Positions 1-6,837 of a stretch of DNA of 10,785 nt are shown piece by piece. Source of the stretch: Lachnospiraceae bacterium (GTDB taxonomy: Bacteria; Bacillota_A; Clostridia; Lachnospirales; Lachnospiraceae); the NCBI GenBank assembly GCA_017634255.1, contig JAGBNT010000038.1:1-10785 (forward strand). The letters are read 5' to 3'. A program made the position numbers and the translations under genes. Positions within the stretch are counted from its first letter, which is position 1. Each line of letters opens with the position of its first letter. Below the pieces are notes generated by a model. That model did not search any database and had not been told where the DNA came from. It worked only from the letters and a program-made list of their open reading frames with translations.

Positions 1-109
1 CATCATGGGTATCTTCAGTCTCGACCTTTCAAAGCCGATCGACCTGAACATCCATGCAGAGGACAACATCGATACCGTTATGGAGTCACTTAAGCCGTAT
101 ATTATTTAA
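1..109 (+). CDS. HPr-family phosphocarrier protein, C-terminal fragment
   Basis: The gene enters from the left edge, so only its last 35 codons are visible, in the frame starting at base 2 and ending with TAA at 107-109. The peptide begins IMGIFSLDLSKPIDL and ends SLKPYII. This matches the segment just after the regulatory serine (Ser46) of PTS HPr, which in canonical HPr reads roughly S-IMGVMSLG followed by a strand and the last helix. The codon split by the window edge ends in C, which is compatible with that serine. HPr carries phosphate between enzyme I and the PTS EIIA proteins; family members without the catalytic His15 act in regulation. The His15 region lies outside the window, so a true HPr cannot be told from an HPr-like regulator. 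The 3' end overlaps the convergent DUF6311 gene by 8 bp. The family call rests on a short segment and is moderately secure. Confidence 0.65.
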   Translation, partial: IMGIFSLDLSKPIDLNIHAEDNIDTVMESLKPYII

Positions 110-1778
110 GATCTTCCAGACAGAATTCTTCCAGTCCGTCTATCGGCTCCACAACACCGAAGATGCTCCCGTGCAGATAATAAAAGTGCAGGGGCAGATG
201 TATGTAGTCCGGCAGATTATTTTCATCAAACATGTAGATTAAGTCCGCTTCGGGTCTTCCTGAGGCGGCTTTTTCGAGGTAATCATTTAAGGCGGTCTCT
301 ACCTGTTCATGGTTGTCCCTTGCGTAGTAGAAGCGGTTGAGGGTCATACCGTGCTTGTAGGCATAGTAAGCCGCATCCATTATCCTTATCACATTGTCAT
401 ATGAAAAGATAAAACGGTCATATCTGTCGACCACGGCCAGAAATACCGGGTCGTCAAAGTCGCTCACGTGCTCCTCATGGCTTTCCGAAAAGAAGCTGTG
501 CTTATCCCTGATGATATCGGAGAGGTCGGCAGCCTGCAGCAGGAGGCAGATCAGCAGGAGGGGGATGAGCCGCCTGGAATCCACGTATTTTGAAAGCAGG
601 TAAAAGACTCCCGCGAAAATAATATAGACCACTACCCAGATAAAGCGGCCGGTGGAGCGGAAAATTCCAGTTATCGCCTCAACCGGTTTCGGAAAAGAGA
701 GATGTAAAAGGGTATATTTCCCCAGAGAAATATGGGGCAGCGCCGCATAGGCAAAAAAGCAGAGCGCCGCTATCACGAGGAGGAGCTGGTTCATATGTGT
801 CTCTATGTATTCAGAGATCAGCTTCTTGCTGCGTATCAGCTTAAAGACCGCAATTATCGCCGCTATAAGGCTTAATATGAGCATGCCAAGGCCAAAATAG
901 GCGAAACCCTCGTACTGGGTCCCTGAAGCGAGCTCCATTGCAGGCAGGAAGGAGCTGTAGCCCATGGGATTTATAAAGGTCAGAAGGTTTGCTTCGTAAT
1001 CCCCCATGCTGTAGGACGTGGGAACATTGCCGTAGAAGGCGCCCTCGAGGAAAAGTCCGGCAAGGGCGGTGAAGATCGTCAGGGCAAAACAGATCAGGGG
1101 CCGCTTCCATTTTTTGGCGATCAGACCCTCGCCTGTGAGGGAGAAAGCTTCGATTATAGTCGTCATTGCCCAGAGGTAGGGGTGGATCAGGATGACCAGA
1201 AGACTTAAGAGCGACCAGCGGATATATAGCCTGGCTGTCGTGTATTCATGGGGCTTGTCCAGCATTATGAGCAGAGCGGCTATTATGAAAAAATGTGCCG
1301 ACAGCGAGGTGTGGTAAAACATTCTCTGCAGAATGGGGGTGCTCAGTATAAACGGAAAGACCCCGATAAAGGGCAGGATATTTTCGCCGTTGTGCCCTCT
1401 TGTGACCCGCTGTACCAGAAGCGCCGAAAAGCCGCCCATGAGGGCCATGGATATCAGGCCATACAGCCCAAGATATTGAAATATAGGGGGCAGGATTCCG
1501 CGGAAGAGCTTGAATATGACAGCAAAGAGGGGTATAGAATCCGTCCACAGACAGGACTGCGGATAGGGATAGGAAAGGCTGTCTATAAGCCCGATTGGAA
1601 AATGCCAGGGGCTGGTCCTGAAATGGCACCAGCCCAGGTAATGCTGTTTTATATCGGGGTCGGAGGTGGCAAATATCCACGCGTCATACAGGGGGTTTAT
1701 GACTTTTACCCCGTACACCGCTATGAACATCAGGGCCCCCATGAGGAAGCCGTATAAGAAGAGCAGACGGCGGTTCAT
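102..1778 (-). CDS. DUF6311 family polytopic membrane protein
   Basis: This is a 558-residue integral membrane protein with about ten hydrophobic segments spread from residue 6 to about 420, followed by a mostly soluble C-terminal part of about 130 residues rich in Asp, Tyr and His. The first loop carries an acidic motif (SDPDIKQHYLGW, about residues 39-50) followed by SPWHFPIGL and a TDSIPLF motif near residue 79. These are the hallmarks I associate with DUF6311. Acidic residues in the first external loop resemble GT-C glycosyltransferases, so a lipid-linked-sugar transferase role is an inference; no substrate can be read from the sequence. A TTG at 1781 could extend the protein by one codon, but I prefer the ATG at 1778. 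It overlaps the thiI stop as TGATG and has a GGGAAGGA ribosome binding site about six bases upstream, which would be too close to TTG. It is the last gene of the prmA operon and is probably translationally coupled to thiI. Its 3' end overlaps the HPr-family gene. Confidence 0.8.
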   Translation of the reverse strand: MNRRLLFLYGFLMGALMFIAVYGVKVINPLYDAWIFATSDPDIKQHYLGWCHFRTSPWHFPIGLIDSLSYPYPQSCLWTDSIPLFAVIFKLFRGILPPIFQYLGLYGLISMALMGGFSALLVQRVTRGHNGENILPFIGVFPFILSTPILQRMFYHTSLSAHFFIIAALLIMLDKPHEYTTARLYIRWSLLSLLVILIHPYLWAMTTIIEAFSLTGEGLIAKKWKRPLICFALTIFTALAGLFLEGAFYGNVPTSYSMGDYEANLLTFINPMGYSSFLPAMELASGTQYEGFAYFGLGMLILSLIAAIIAVFKLIRSKKLISEYIETHMNQLLLVIAALCFFAYAALPHISLGKYTLLHLSFPKPVEAITGIFRSTGRFIWVVVYIIFAGVFYLLSKYVDSRRLIPLLLICLLLQAADLSDIIRDKHSFFSESHEEHVSDFDDPVFLAVVDRYDRFIFSYDNVIRIMDAAYYAYKHGMTLNRFYYARDNHEQVETALNDYLEKAASGRPEADLIYMFDENNLPDYIHLPLHFYYLHGSIFGVVEPIDGLEEFCLEDLK

Positions 1779-2968
1779 CAATAGTCCTTCCCTATTATCA
1801 GGACCTCATCAGTGGCGAGAGCCTCTTCGACCATCGAATCTATCTTTTCAGAGAGATTGAGCTCAGATGTTTTAATGATATTGAGATTCGGCTTTGTGAC
1901 AGGATGCTTCGCTACAAAGATGGTGCAGCAGTCCTCGTAGGGAAGTATGGAGGTCTCATAGGTCCCGATCTGCTTGGAACGGTCGATTATCTCCTGCTTG
2001 TCGAAGCCTATCAGGGGCCTGTACACGGGCATGGTGGCAGCATCGTCCGTGGCAAAGAGGCTCTTCATAGTCTGGCTTGCCACCTGGCCAATCGATTCTC
2101 CTGTTATAAGCCCGAGACAGTCGTTCTTCTCTGCGATAGCCTGGGCAATTTTCATCATGTATCTGCGCATGATTATCGTCAGCTCGTCGTGAGGGCATTT
2201 TTCATAGATATAGAGCTGAATATCGGTGAAGTTGATTATATGCAGATATATTATGCCCGCATAGCGCGACACGATCTTTGCGAGGTCTATGACCTTCTGC
2301 TTGGCGCGCTCCGAGGTATAGGGAGGCGCGTTGAAATATACGGCGTCTATATGGACTCCCCTCTTGGCTATCATGTAGCCCGCAACGGGAGAATCTATTC
2401 CGCCGGACAGCAGGAGCATGGCCTTTCCATTGGTCCCGACAGGCATTCCGCCGGGTCCCTTTATCTCCTTGGAGTAGATGTATATATCTTCCTTCCGCAG
2501 TTCGATGTGTATGAGCACCTCGGGAGCGTGAACGTCGACACGAAGAGACGGAAAGGCGGTAAGAATGGCCTCTCCCACCCGCGCATCCACCTCCATGGAG
2601 GTCAGGGGGTAGGCCTTGTTGGGACGCCTGGTATCCACCTTGAAGGAAAAGCTCTTGTCGTCGTAGTTATCCCGGACATAGGCGACGGCGGCCTCGTTTA
2701 TCCCTTCTATGGTGTGGTTTTGGATGACCTGTACAGGGCAGACCGCGATTATTCCGAATATATGGGTGAGGATGTCTATCATCTCGTCATAGTTATATTC
2801 GGAAAGGGTGTGCACAAAAATGCGTCCATTTATCTTTGAGACCTTAAATTCACCCTCTATCCTTCTTAAATTGCTCCGAATCTGGGTGACAAGCGCATCC
2901 TCGAAGACGTACCTGTTCTTGCCCTTTACACCGATCTCCGCATATTTTATGAGATATGCCTGAAACAT
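1778..2968 (-). CDS. thiI: tRNA uracil 4-sulfurtransferase ThiI
   Basis: This 396-residue protein makes 4-thiouridine at position 8 of tRNA, using ATP to adenylate the uridine and a persulfide as sulfur donor. The N-terminal ferredoxin-like region and THUMP domain span about residues 1-168, with the typical start YLIKYAEIGVKGKN. The PP-loop ATP pyrophosphatase domain follows, with SGGIDS at 188-193. LITGESIGQVASQT at 288-300 is a ThiI signature, and a Cys pair lies at 347-348 in PYEDCCTIF, one of which is the likely catalytic cysteine. E. coli ThiI (about 482 aa) has an added C-terminal rhodanese domain; this one ends after the PP-loop domain, as in most Firmicutes, so tRNA thiolation rather than thiazole synthesis is expected. 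The ATG has AAGGAG five bases upstream. The cysteine desulfurase gene ends 22 bp upstream and is the likely sulfur donor. Identification is secure. Confidence 0.96.
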   Translation of the reverse strand: MFQAYLIKYAEIGVKGKNRYVFEDALVTQIRSNLRRIEGEFKVSKINGRIFVHTLSEYNYDEMIDILTHIFGIIAVCPVQVIQNHTIEGINEAAVAYVRDNYDDKSFSFKVDTRRPNKAYPLTSMEVDARVGEAILTAFPSLRVDVHAPEVLIHIELRKEDIYIYSKEIKGPGGMPVGTNGKAMLLLSGGIDSPVAGYMIAKRGVHIDAVYFNAPPYTSERAKQKVIDLAKIVSRYAGIIYLHIINFTDIQLYIYEKCPHDELTIIMRRYMMKIAQAIAEKNDCLGLITGESIGQVASQTMKSLFATDDAATMPVYRPLIGFDKQEIIDRSKQIGTYETSILPYEDCCTIFVAKHPVTKPNLNIIKTSELNLSEKIDSMVEEALATDEVLIIGKDY

Positions 2969-2990
2969 AAATTCTCCTTTACTATGAATT

Positions 2991-4148
2991 TTATTTACGA
3001 ATAAATTTCCGCAGCTGCGGAACTATTTCATTCAAAACAGCTATCGTATAGTCCAGCTCCTCTTTTTTAGTATAGCAGGAAAAGCTGAATCTTACCGTAC
3101 TTTCATGTGCCCAGTCAGGGGCACCGACGGCCTTGAGGGAGGCCGATACCGTCCTGCGGTTTGAAGAGCAGGCTGAGCCGGAGGATACATATATCCCCTT
3201 ATCCTCAAGTGCATGGAGCAGCACCTCCGCGCGCAGGCCCTTGAAGGAGGCCGACACGATATGGGGCGCTGCCTTTTCCTCATCCCCTGGGCCGTTGATG
3301 TTCACATTCGGTAGCTTTAGCAGCTCCTCTACAAAGTCCCTCCTCAGAGCGCGCATATTGGCTATCTTTTCGTCAAGGCCCTTGTATATTAGCTCTGCGG
3401 CCTTGGCAAAGCCCGCGATTCCGGGCACGTTTTCGGTTCCGGAGCGCAGACCGTTCATCTGTCCCCCTCCGAAAATGATAGGGGAAATATGAGTGCGGTC
3501 CGACATATAGAGCAGGCCGACTCCCTTAGGTCCGTGAAGCTTATGCGAGCTGGCAGAGAGCAAGTCTATATGACAGTCCCTGGGATCTAAGGGCAGCTTG
3601 CCGAAGCCCTGTATATCGTCCACATGGAAGAGGCAGTTGGGGTTTTTACTGTGTATTATCCCGCCGGCCTCTCGTATTGGCTCTATAGTACCAATCTCGT
3701 TGTTGACATGCATGATCGAGACCAGGATAGTATCGTCGCGAATGAGACCTTCCAGCTGCTTAAGGTCGATAATGCCCTCAGGATCCACATCGAGATAGTC
3801 CACCTCGAAGCCCTGATCCTTAAGAAAGCTCATCACCCGGGATACGGCGGGATGCTCGAAGGGAGTAGTGATAAGGTGCCGCCCCCGGCTCTTTTTAAAG
3901 ATGGCGGTCCCAGTCAGGGCAGTATTGTTGCTCTCGGTTCCTCCCGATGTAAAGAGGATATTTTTCGGAGAGCATTTCAGGATAGCGGCGAAGGTCTCTT
4001 TGGCCCTCTTTATATGCTTTTCGGCTGAAAAGCCGATATTGTGCAGACTGGAGGGGTTGCCGTAGTCCTTGAGCATAACCTCCCTTACGATGTCCGCAGC
4101 TTCTTCTATTACCCGGGTCGTAGCCGAGTTATCCAAGTAACATTCCAT
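2991..4148 (-). CDS. Cysteine desulfurase (group I, IscS/NifS-like)
   Basis: This 385-residue PLP enzyme converts L-cysteine to alanine and leaves a persulfide on its active-site cysteine. Visible signatures are the N-terminal YLDNSATTR, GGTESNN near 69-75, FEHP with the substrate-side histidine at 99, HVDDIQ at 175-180 (Asp for the PLP ring nitrogen, Gln for its O3'), SSHKLHGPKG with the PLP lysine at about 203, RSGTEN at 235-240, and the short group I catalytic loop SSGSACSS with Cys 327. The length is normal for the family. The gene lies directly upstream of thiI, the arrangement in which a dedicated NifS-like enzyme feeds sulfur to ThiI in Gram-positive bacteria. No IscU or SufU gene is near, which argues against a primary role in iron-sulfur assembly. 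The start ATG has AAGGA seven bases upstream, inside the end of rsmE, and the gap to rsmE is 2 nt. Which IscS, NifS or NifZ name applies cannot be decided, so I give no symbol. Confidence 0.95.
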   Translation of the reverse strand: MECYLDNSATTRVIEEAADIVREVMLKDYGNPSSLHNIGFSAEKHIKRAKETFAAILKCSPKNILFTSGGTESNNTALTGTAIFKKSRGRHLITTPFEHPAVSRVMSFLKDQGFEVDYLDVDPEGIIDLKQLEGLIRDDTILVSIMHVNNEIGTIEPIREAGGIIHSKNPNCLFHVDDIQGFGKLPLDPRDCHIDLLSASSHKLHGPKGVGLLYMSDRTHISPIIFGGGQMNGLRSGTENVPGIAGFAKAAELIYKGLDEKIANMRALRRDFVEELLKLPNVNINGPGDEEKAAPHIVSASFKGLRAEVLLHALEDKGIYVSSGSACSSNRRTVSASLKAVGAPDWAHESTVRFSFSCYTKKEELDYTIAVLNEIVPQLRKFIRK

Positions 4149-4150
4149 TT

Positions 4151-4897
4151 TTACATCCTTATTTCAAACAGATATATGAACCATGAAAGCACGACCAGCG
4201 CCGCCGTTTCTGTGCGCAGTATCCGCTTTCCGAGAGAGATGTCCTTAAAGCCGGCAGCCCTGGCAGCCTCCACCTCGGTCTCTTCGAAGCCGCCCTCCGG
4301 GCCGATAAAGAGGCAGACGCTTTCGCCCTCCCTTATATTTTCCAATATGGCCCCGGCCGAGGAAAGCTCCTCCGTCAGCTCATAGGGTATCAGCCTGTGG
4401 TCAATATTTTCCGCATATTTTAAGGCTTCCTCCAGGGTCATGACAGTCTGGACCGTAGGTATGACCGCGCGCTTGCTCTGCTTCGCTGCGGCTTCTGCTA
4501 TGGTGTTCCACCGCTGCACCCGGGCCTGCTTCTTTTTCCCATCGGGCTTTGTAACGCAGCGCGAGAGTTCAACGGGAACTATTTCGGCTATTCCGAGTTC
4601 CACTGTCTTTTGCACGATAAAGTCCATCTTATCAGACTTCGGAAGCCCCTGAAACAGGGTGAGCCGCACCGGAAGCTCGACGTCTGCCCTTTTGACAAAA
4701 TCCAGCTTCAGCCGGACCCTGTCCGCTTCGAAAGCTTCTATATGGCAGCGGTATTCATCCTGCCCCACACCGTCGCTTACGGATACGACGTCGCCCGGAC
4801 GCAGCCGGAGTACGTTTTTGATATGGTTATAGTCGGAGCCGGCAATATAGATATCGTGTCCGTCTATCAGAGAGGGCTCCGTGAAAAAATGATACAT
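4151..4897 (-). CDS. rsmE: 16S rRNA (uracil1498-N3)-methyltransferase RsmE
   Basis: RsmE is a SPOUT-fold, SAM-dependent enzyme that methylates N3 of U1498 in the decoding region of 16S rRNA in the assembled 30S subunit. The 248-residue product begins MYHFFTEP and has an N-terminal PUA-like domain (about 1-70, including DYNHIKNVLRLRPGD). It continues with QGLPKSDKMDFIVQKTVELG at 83-102, the helix NTIAEAAAKQSKR at 131-143, and the trefoil-knot motifs FIGPEGGF at 197-204 and LGKRILRTETAAL at 222-234, which form the SAM site. Length and motif order are fully typical. The ATG follows the prmA stop with no gap (TAGATG), and there is only a weak purine stretch upstream, so translation is probably coupled to prmA. 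PrmA–RsmE adjacency is a common Firmicute arrangement. Identification is secure. Confidence 0.96.
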   Translation of the reverse strand: MYHFFTEPSLIDGHDIYIAGSDYNHIKNVLRLRPGDVVSVSDGVGQDEYRCHIEAFEADRVRLKLDFVKRADVELPVRLTLFQGLPKSDKMDFIVQKTVELGIAEIVPVELSRCVTKPDGKKKQARVQRWNTIAEAAAKQSKRAVIPTVQTVMTLEEALKYAENIDHRLIPYELTEELSSAGAILENIREGESVCLFIGPEGGFEETEVEAARAAGFKDISLGKRILRTETAALVVLSWFIYLFEIRM

Positions 4898-5866
4898 CTA
4901 TGCTTCAAGCCGCGCCGCAAAAGCCATCCACTCCCCCTGCGCGGTCTCCTCCATTATTTTGAAGTTATTCCTGGAAAGCTCCTGCCGGATAAGCCCGGCC
5001 TTGGTATCTATAACGCCGGACACGATCATTATACCGCCTTTTTTGAGGAGCCCCTGAGCATGGGGAAAAAGCGGCACAAGCACATCCGGAAGGATATTGG
5101 CACACAGCACGTCGGCTTTTTTCTCAAGGTGCGCCCTGAGGCCGGGGTCAGAGAGAATGTCTCCGGTCATATATTCAAAGAGCCCGGGAGCGATGTCATT
5201 GTCCTCAAGGTTTTTATATACAGCGGCCTCGGCATTTGAATCGATATCCGTTCCGGCAGCCCTGGCAGCTCCGAATTTAAGCGCCAGGATAGAAAGAATT
5301 CCGCTGCCCGTACCTATATCCGTGATGACGTCGCCGGCCCTGACATATTTATGCAGCAGCTTAATGCACATGGAGGTGGTTTCGTGGGCTCCTGTCCCGA
5401 AGGCCGTGCCGGGATCGATATTTATCACGTAATCGTAGCCCGAGGTGTCCGTGTCATTTTTCTCCCAGGAGGGGATAAACAGGGCCTTCTTTCCGTCTTC
5501 AAAGTCCAGGACAAACTGGTGAAAATACTCCTTCCAGTTGTTGAGCCAGTCTTTGTCCTCGGTAGTATCGGAGGTGAGGGTGCCCGCGCCGATATCCATG
5601 CTCCCTTTAAGTTCAGAAAGCAGGGCCTTTACGGCAGCTATGACGGCGTTGTTGTCACTGTCCGCATCGAGATAGAAGGAGAGGTAGGCCTCGCCGTCGC
5701 TTAAGGGGTTGTCCGGCAGGTCGTCTATGAATACCGGGACCCCGTCGTCCTCTGGCAGATTTGAATCGGAAATCTCGACTCCCTCTATGCCCAGAGCCGC
5801 CAGCTCCGCTGAGAGGATGTCCTCGGCGGATATTATCGTTGATATTGTGTATTTATTATATTTCAT
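4898..5866 (-). CDS. prmA: Ribosomal protein L11 methyltransferase PrmA
   Basis: PrmA trimethylates lysines and the N-terminus of ribosomal protein L11 using SAM. From the chosen start the protein has 322 residues: an N-terminal substrate-recognition domain (about 1-90), a linker with the conserved DWLNNWKEYF at 106-115, then a Rossmann methyltransferase domain. GTAFGTGAHETT lies at 153-164, the SAM loop DIGTGSGIL at 183-191, TDID at 206-209, and the catalytic-loop motif ANILPDVL at 256-263. The reading frame stays open to an ATG at 5926, but I place the start at 5866 because MKYNKYTIST followed by EDILSAELAALGIEGVEI is where the family normally begins. The upstream codons would also span a strong promoter (-35 at 5897-5902, -10 at 5874-5879). 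No Shine-Dalgarno precedes 5866, and the predicted transcript begins at or next to this ATG, so leaderless initiation is likely. It is the first gene of the operon. Function is secure; the start is moderately so. Confidence 0.93.
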   Translation of the reverse strand: MKYNKYTISTIISAEDILSAELAALGIEGVEISDSNLPEDDGVPVFIDDLPDNPLSDGEAYLSFYLDADSDNNAVIAAVKALLSELKGSMDIGAGTLTSDTTEDKDWLNNWKEYFHQFVLDFEDGKKALFIPSWEKNDTDTSGYDYVINIDPGTAFGTGAHETTSMCIKLLHKYVRAGDVITDIGTGSGILSILALKFGAARAAGTDIDSNAEAAVYKNLEDNDIAPGLFEYMTGDILSDPGLRAHLEKKADVLCANILPDVLVPLFPHAQGLLKKGGIMIVSGVIDTKAGLIRQELSRNNFKIMEETAQGEWMAFAARLEA

Positions 5867-5873
5867 GCAGATA

Positions 5874-5902
5874 AGCATATATGTACTGAACGCTCGTGTC
5901 AA
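5874..5902 (-). promoter_or_regulatory. Sigma-A-type promoter of the prmA operon
   Basis: On the minus strand there is a perfect -35 box TTGACA (5902-5897), a 17-bp spacer, and TATGCT (5879-5874) as the -10. Transcription should start about seven bases past the -10, at about 5866-5868, which coincides with the preferred prmA ATG. A TATAAT also occurs at 5860-5855, just inside the gene, but its spacing partner CATATA is a poor -35 and no in-frame ATG follows soon after it. Confidence 0.75.
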
Positions 5903-5919
5903 ATCCCGGTAACCAAAAT

Positions 5920-5948
5920 TGGACATTTTAACCGTATGACGTTATAAT
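5920..5948 (+). promoter_or_regulatory. Sigma-A-type promoter of the VTC–DUF4956–CotH operon
   Basis: TGGACA (5920-5925, five of six consensus bases) is followed by a 17-bp spacer and a perfect TATAAT (5943-5948). Transcription should start near 5955. The -10 overlaps the ATG at 5947, so that ATG cannot be on this transcript. The two divergent -35 boxes lie back to back, 17 bp apart, leaving a short shared region where one regulator could affect both operons. Confidence 0.75.
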
Positions 5949-5954
5949 GAGTGC

Positions 5955-6039
5955 CAATAGCGGCAATCTGGGCGGATCAGATTTCGGACAGGCTGCCGGG
6001 GGAGGACAGTTTTCCGGAAGGGCTGTGCAGGGATGTACG
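5955..6039 (+). promoter_or_regulatory. Predicted 5' leader of the VTC gene with inverted repeats
   Basis: If the promoter at 5920-5948 is used and translation starts at 6040, this is a leader of about 85 nt. It holds nested complementary segments: CGGCA/TGCCG (5961-5965 with 5994-5998) around or alternative to AATCT/AGATT (5965-5969 with 5979-5983), and further on a self-complementary TTCCGGAA. AGGGA at 6030-6034 sits about six bases before the ATG and may be the ribosome binding site. I do not recognise a known riboswitch. If the longer ORF from 5947 is translated instead, this stretch encodes a Gly/Ser-rich extension. Confidence 0.35.
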
Positions 6040-6759
6040 ATGGGCGAAGGTAAGCCGCGCTACAGGCATGAATTAAAATATCTTATAAATTACGGTGAAA
6101 AGGAAATACTTGCGGACAGACTGAGGAAGATCGCGAGTATAGATCCGCATGCCACCGGGGGCGAATACCTCGTGAGAAGTCTCTACTTTGACGACCTGTG
6201 GAATTCTTCTTATGAGGAAAAGCTGATGGGCATACCTTCGAGAAGAAAGTACCGCATAAGGATCTATAATTGCAGCGACAGCCACATTGCCCTTGAATGC
6301 AAGGAAAAGCGGAACGAATATATCTATAAATTTTCGATTCCCCTGACCAGACGGGAGACGGATGATATAATCGGCGGGAGGTATGAGTTCCTTAAGGATA
6401 AGAAGGATGAGCTTTCGCAGGAATTTTACATGCTGCTAAGGTCGGGAATGCATCCCGATGTGATAGTGGATTACGACAGGATTCCCTTTGTATATGAATC
6501 GGGGACAGTGCGCATCACCTTTGATATGCATGTAAGAGCCGCATTTAACGGATACGATATATTCGATCCCGGGCTGCCGGTATACAATGCGATGCAGATA
6601 CCGGATACGCTTATAATGGAAGTAAAATTTACGGAATTTTTGCCAGATATATTTCAGGATATTGTCATTCCCCGCGCTGCTGCGGAAATATCCTCTTCCA
6701 AGTACGTTATGTGCAGCAACGTAAGGCGGGATATTTACGGAATGGAAATAATAAGATAA
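6040..6759 (+). CDS. VTC-domain polyphosphate polymerase-like protein
   Basis: This 239-residue cytosolic protein consists of a single VTC catalytic domain, related to the part of yeast Vtc4 that makes polyphosphate from ATP within a basic tunnel barrel. Residues fitting the tunnel are visible: YRHELKY at 8-14 (Lys 13), RRKYRIRIYN at 68-77 (Arg 72 and 74), ECKEKR at 86-91, a lysine at 97, DYDR with Arg 137, VRITFD with Arg 148, and the metal-side EVKF (Glu 194, Lys 196). A final conserved SSSKY lies at 218-222. No SPX domain or membrane segment is present, unlike the yeast complex. The frame is open from an ATG at 5947, but that codon is inside the TATAAT box; the chosen ATG starts just before the domain and follows AGGGA. 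The downstream genes encode a DUF4956 membrane protein and a CotH-family protein in the same operon. Polymerase activity is inferred from the conserved residues. Confidence 0.85.
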   Translation: MGEGKPRYRHELKYLINYGEKEILADRLRKIASIDPHATGGEYLVRSLYFDDLWNSSYEEKLMGIPSRRKYRIRIYNCSDSHIALECKEKRNEYIYKFSIPLTRRETDDIIGGRYEFLKDKKDELSQEFYMLLRSGMHPDVIVDYDRIPFVYESGTVRITFDMHVRAAFNGYDIFDPGLPVYNAMQIPDTLIMEVKFTEFLPDIFQDIVIPRAAAEISSSKYVMCSNVRRDIYGMEIIR

Positions 6760-6837
6760 AGTAACGGAGCAGTTCTTTAAGGAGCTGTAAATCATATATT
6801 ACCGGGGATAAGATCCCTATGATAAAGGAGATATAAA

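Noticed and set aside
1904..2839. Long open frame (311 codons) on the + strand opposite thiI
   Set aside because: It lies wholly antisense to a clearly conserved thiI gene, shows no recognisable domain, and has the composition expected of a reverse-frame shadow.
5855..5860. TATAAT on the minus strand inside the start of prmA
   Set aside because: The hexamer at the right distance upstream (CATATA) is a poor -35, and a transcript starting there would lose the prmA start codon.
6770..6817. Small hairpins between the VTC and DUF4956 genes (7-bp stem with G-U pairs at 6770-6787; GGGAT/ATCCC at 6805-6817)
   Set aside because: They are short and lack T-tracts, and the strong ribosome binding site follows; they may be chance in a 78-bp spacer.
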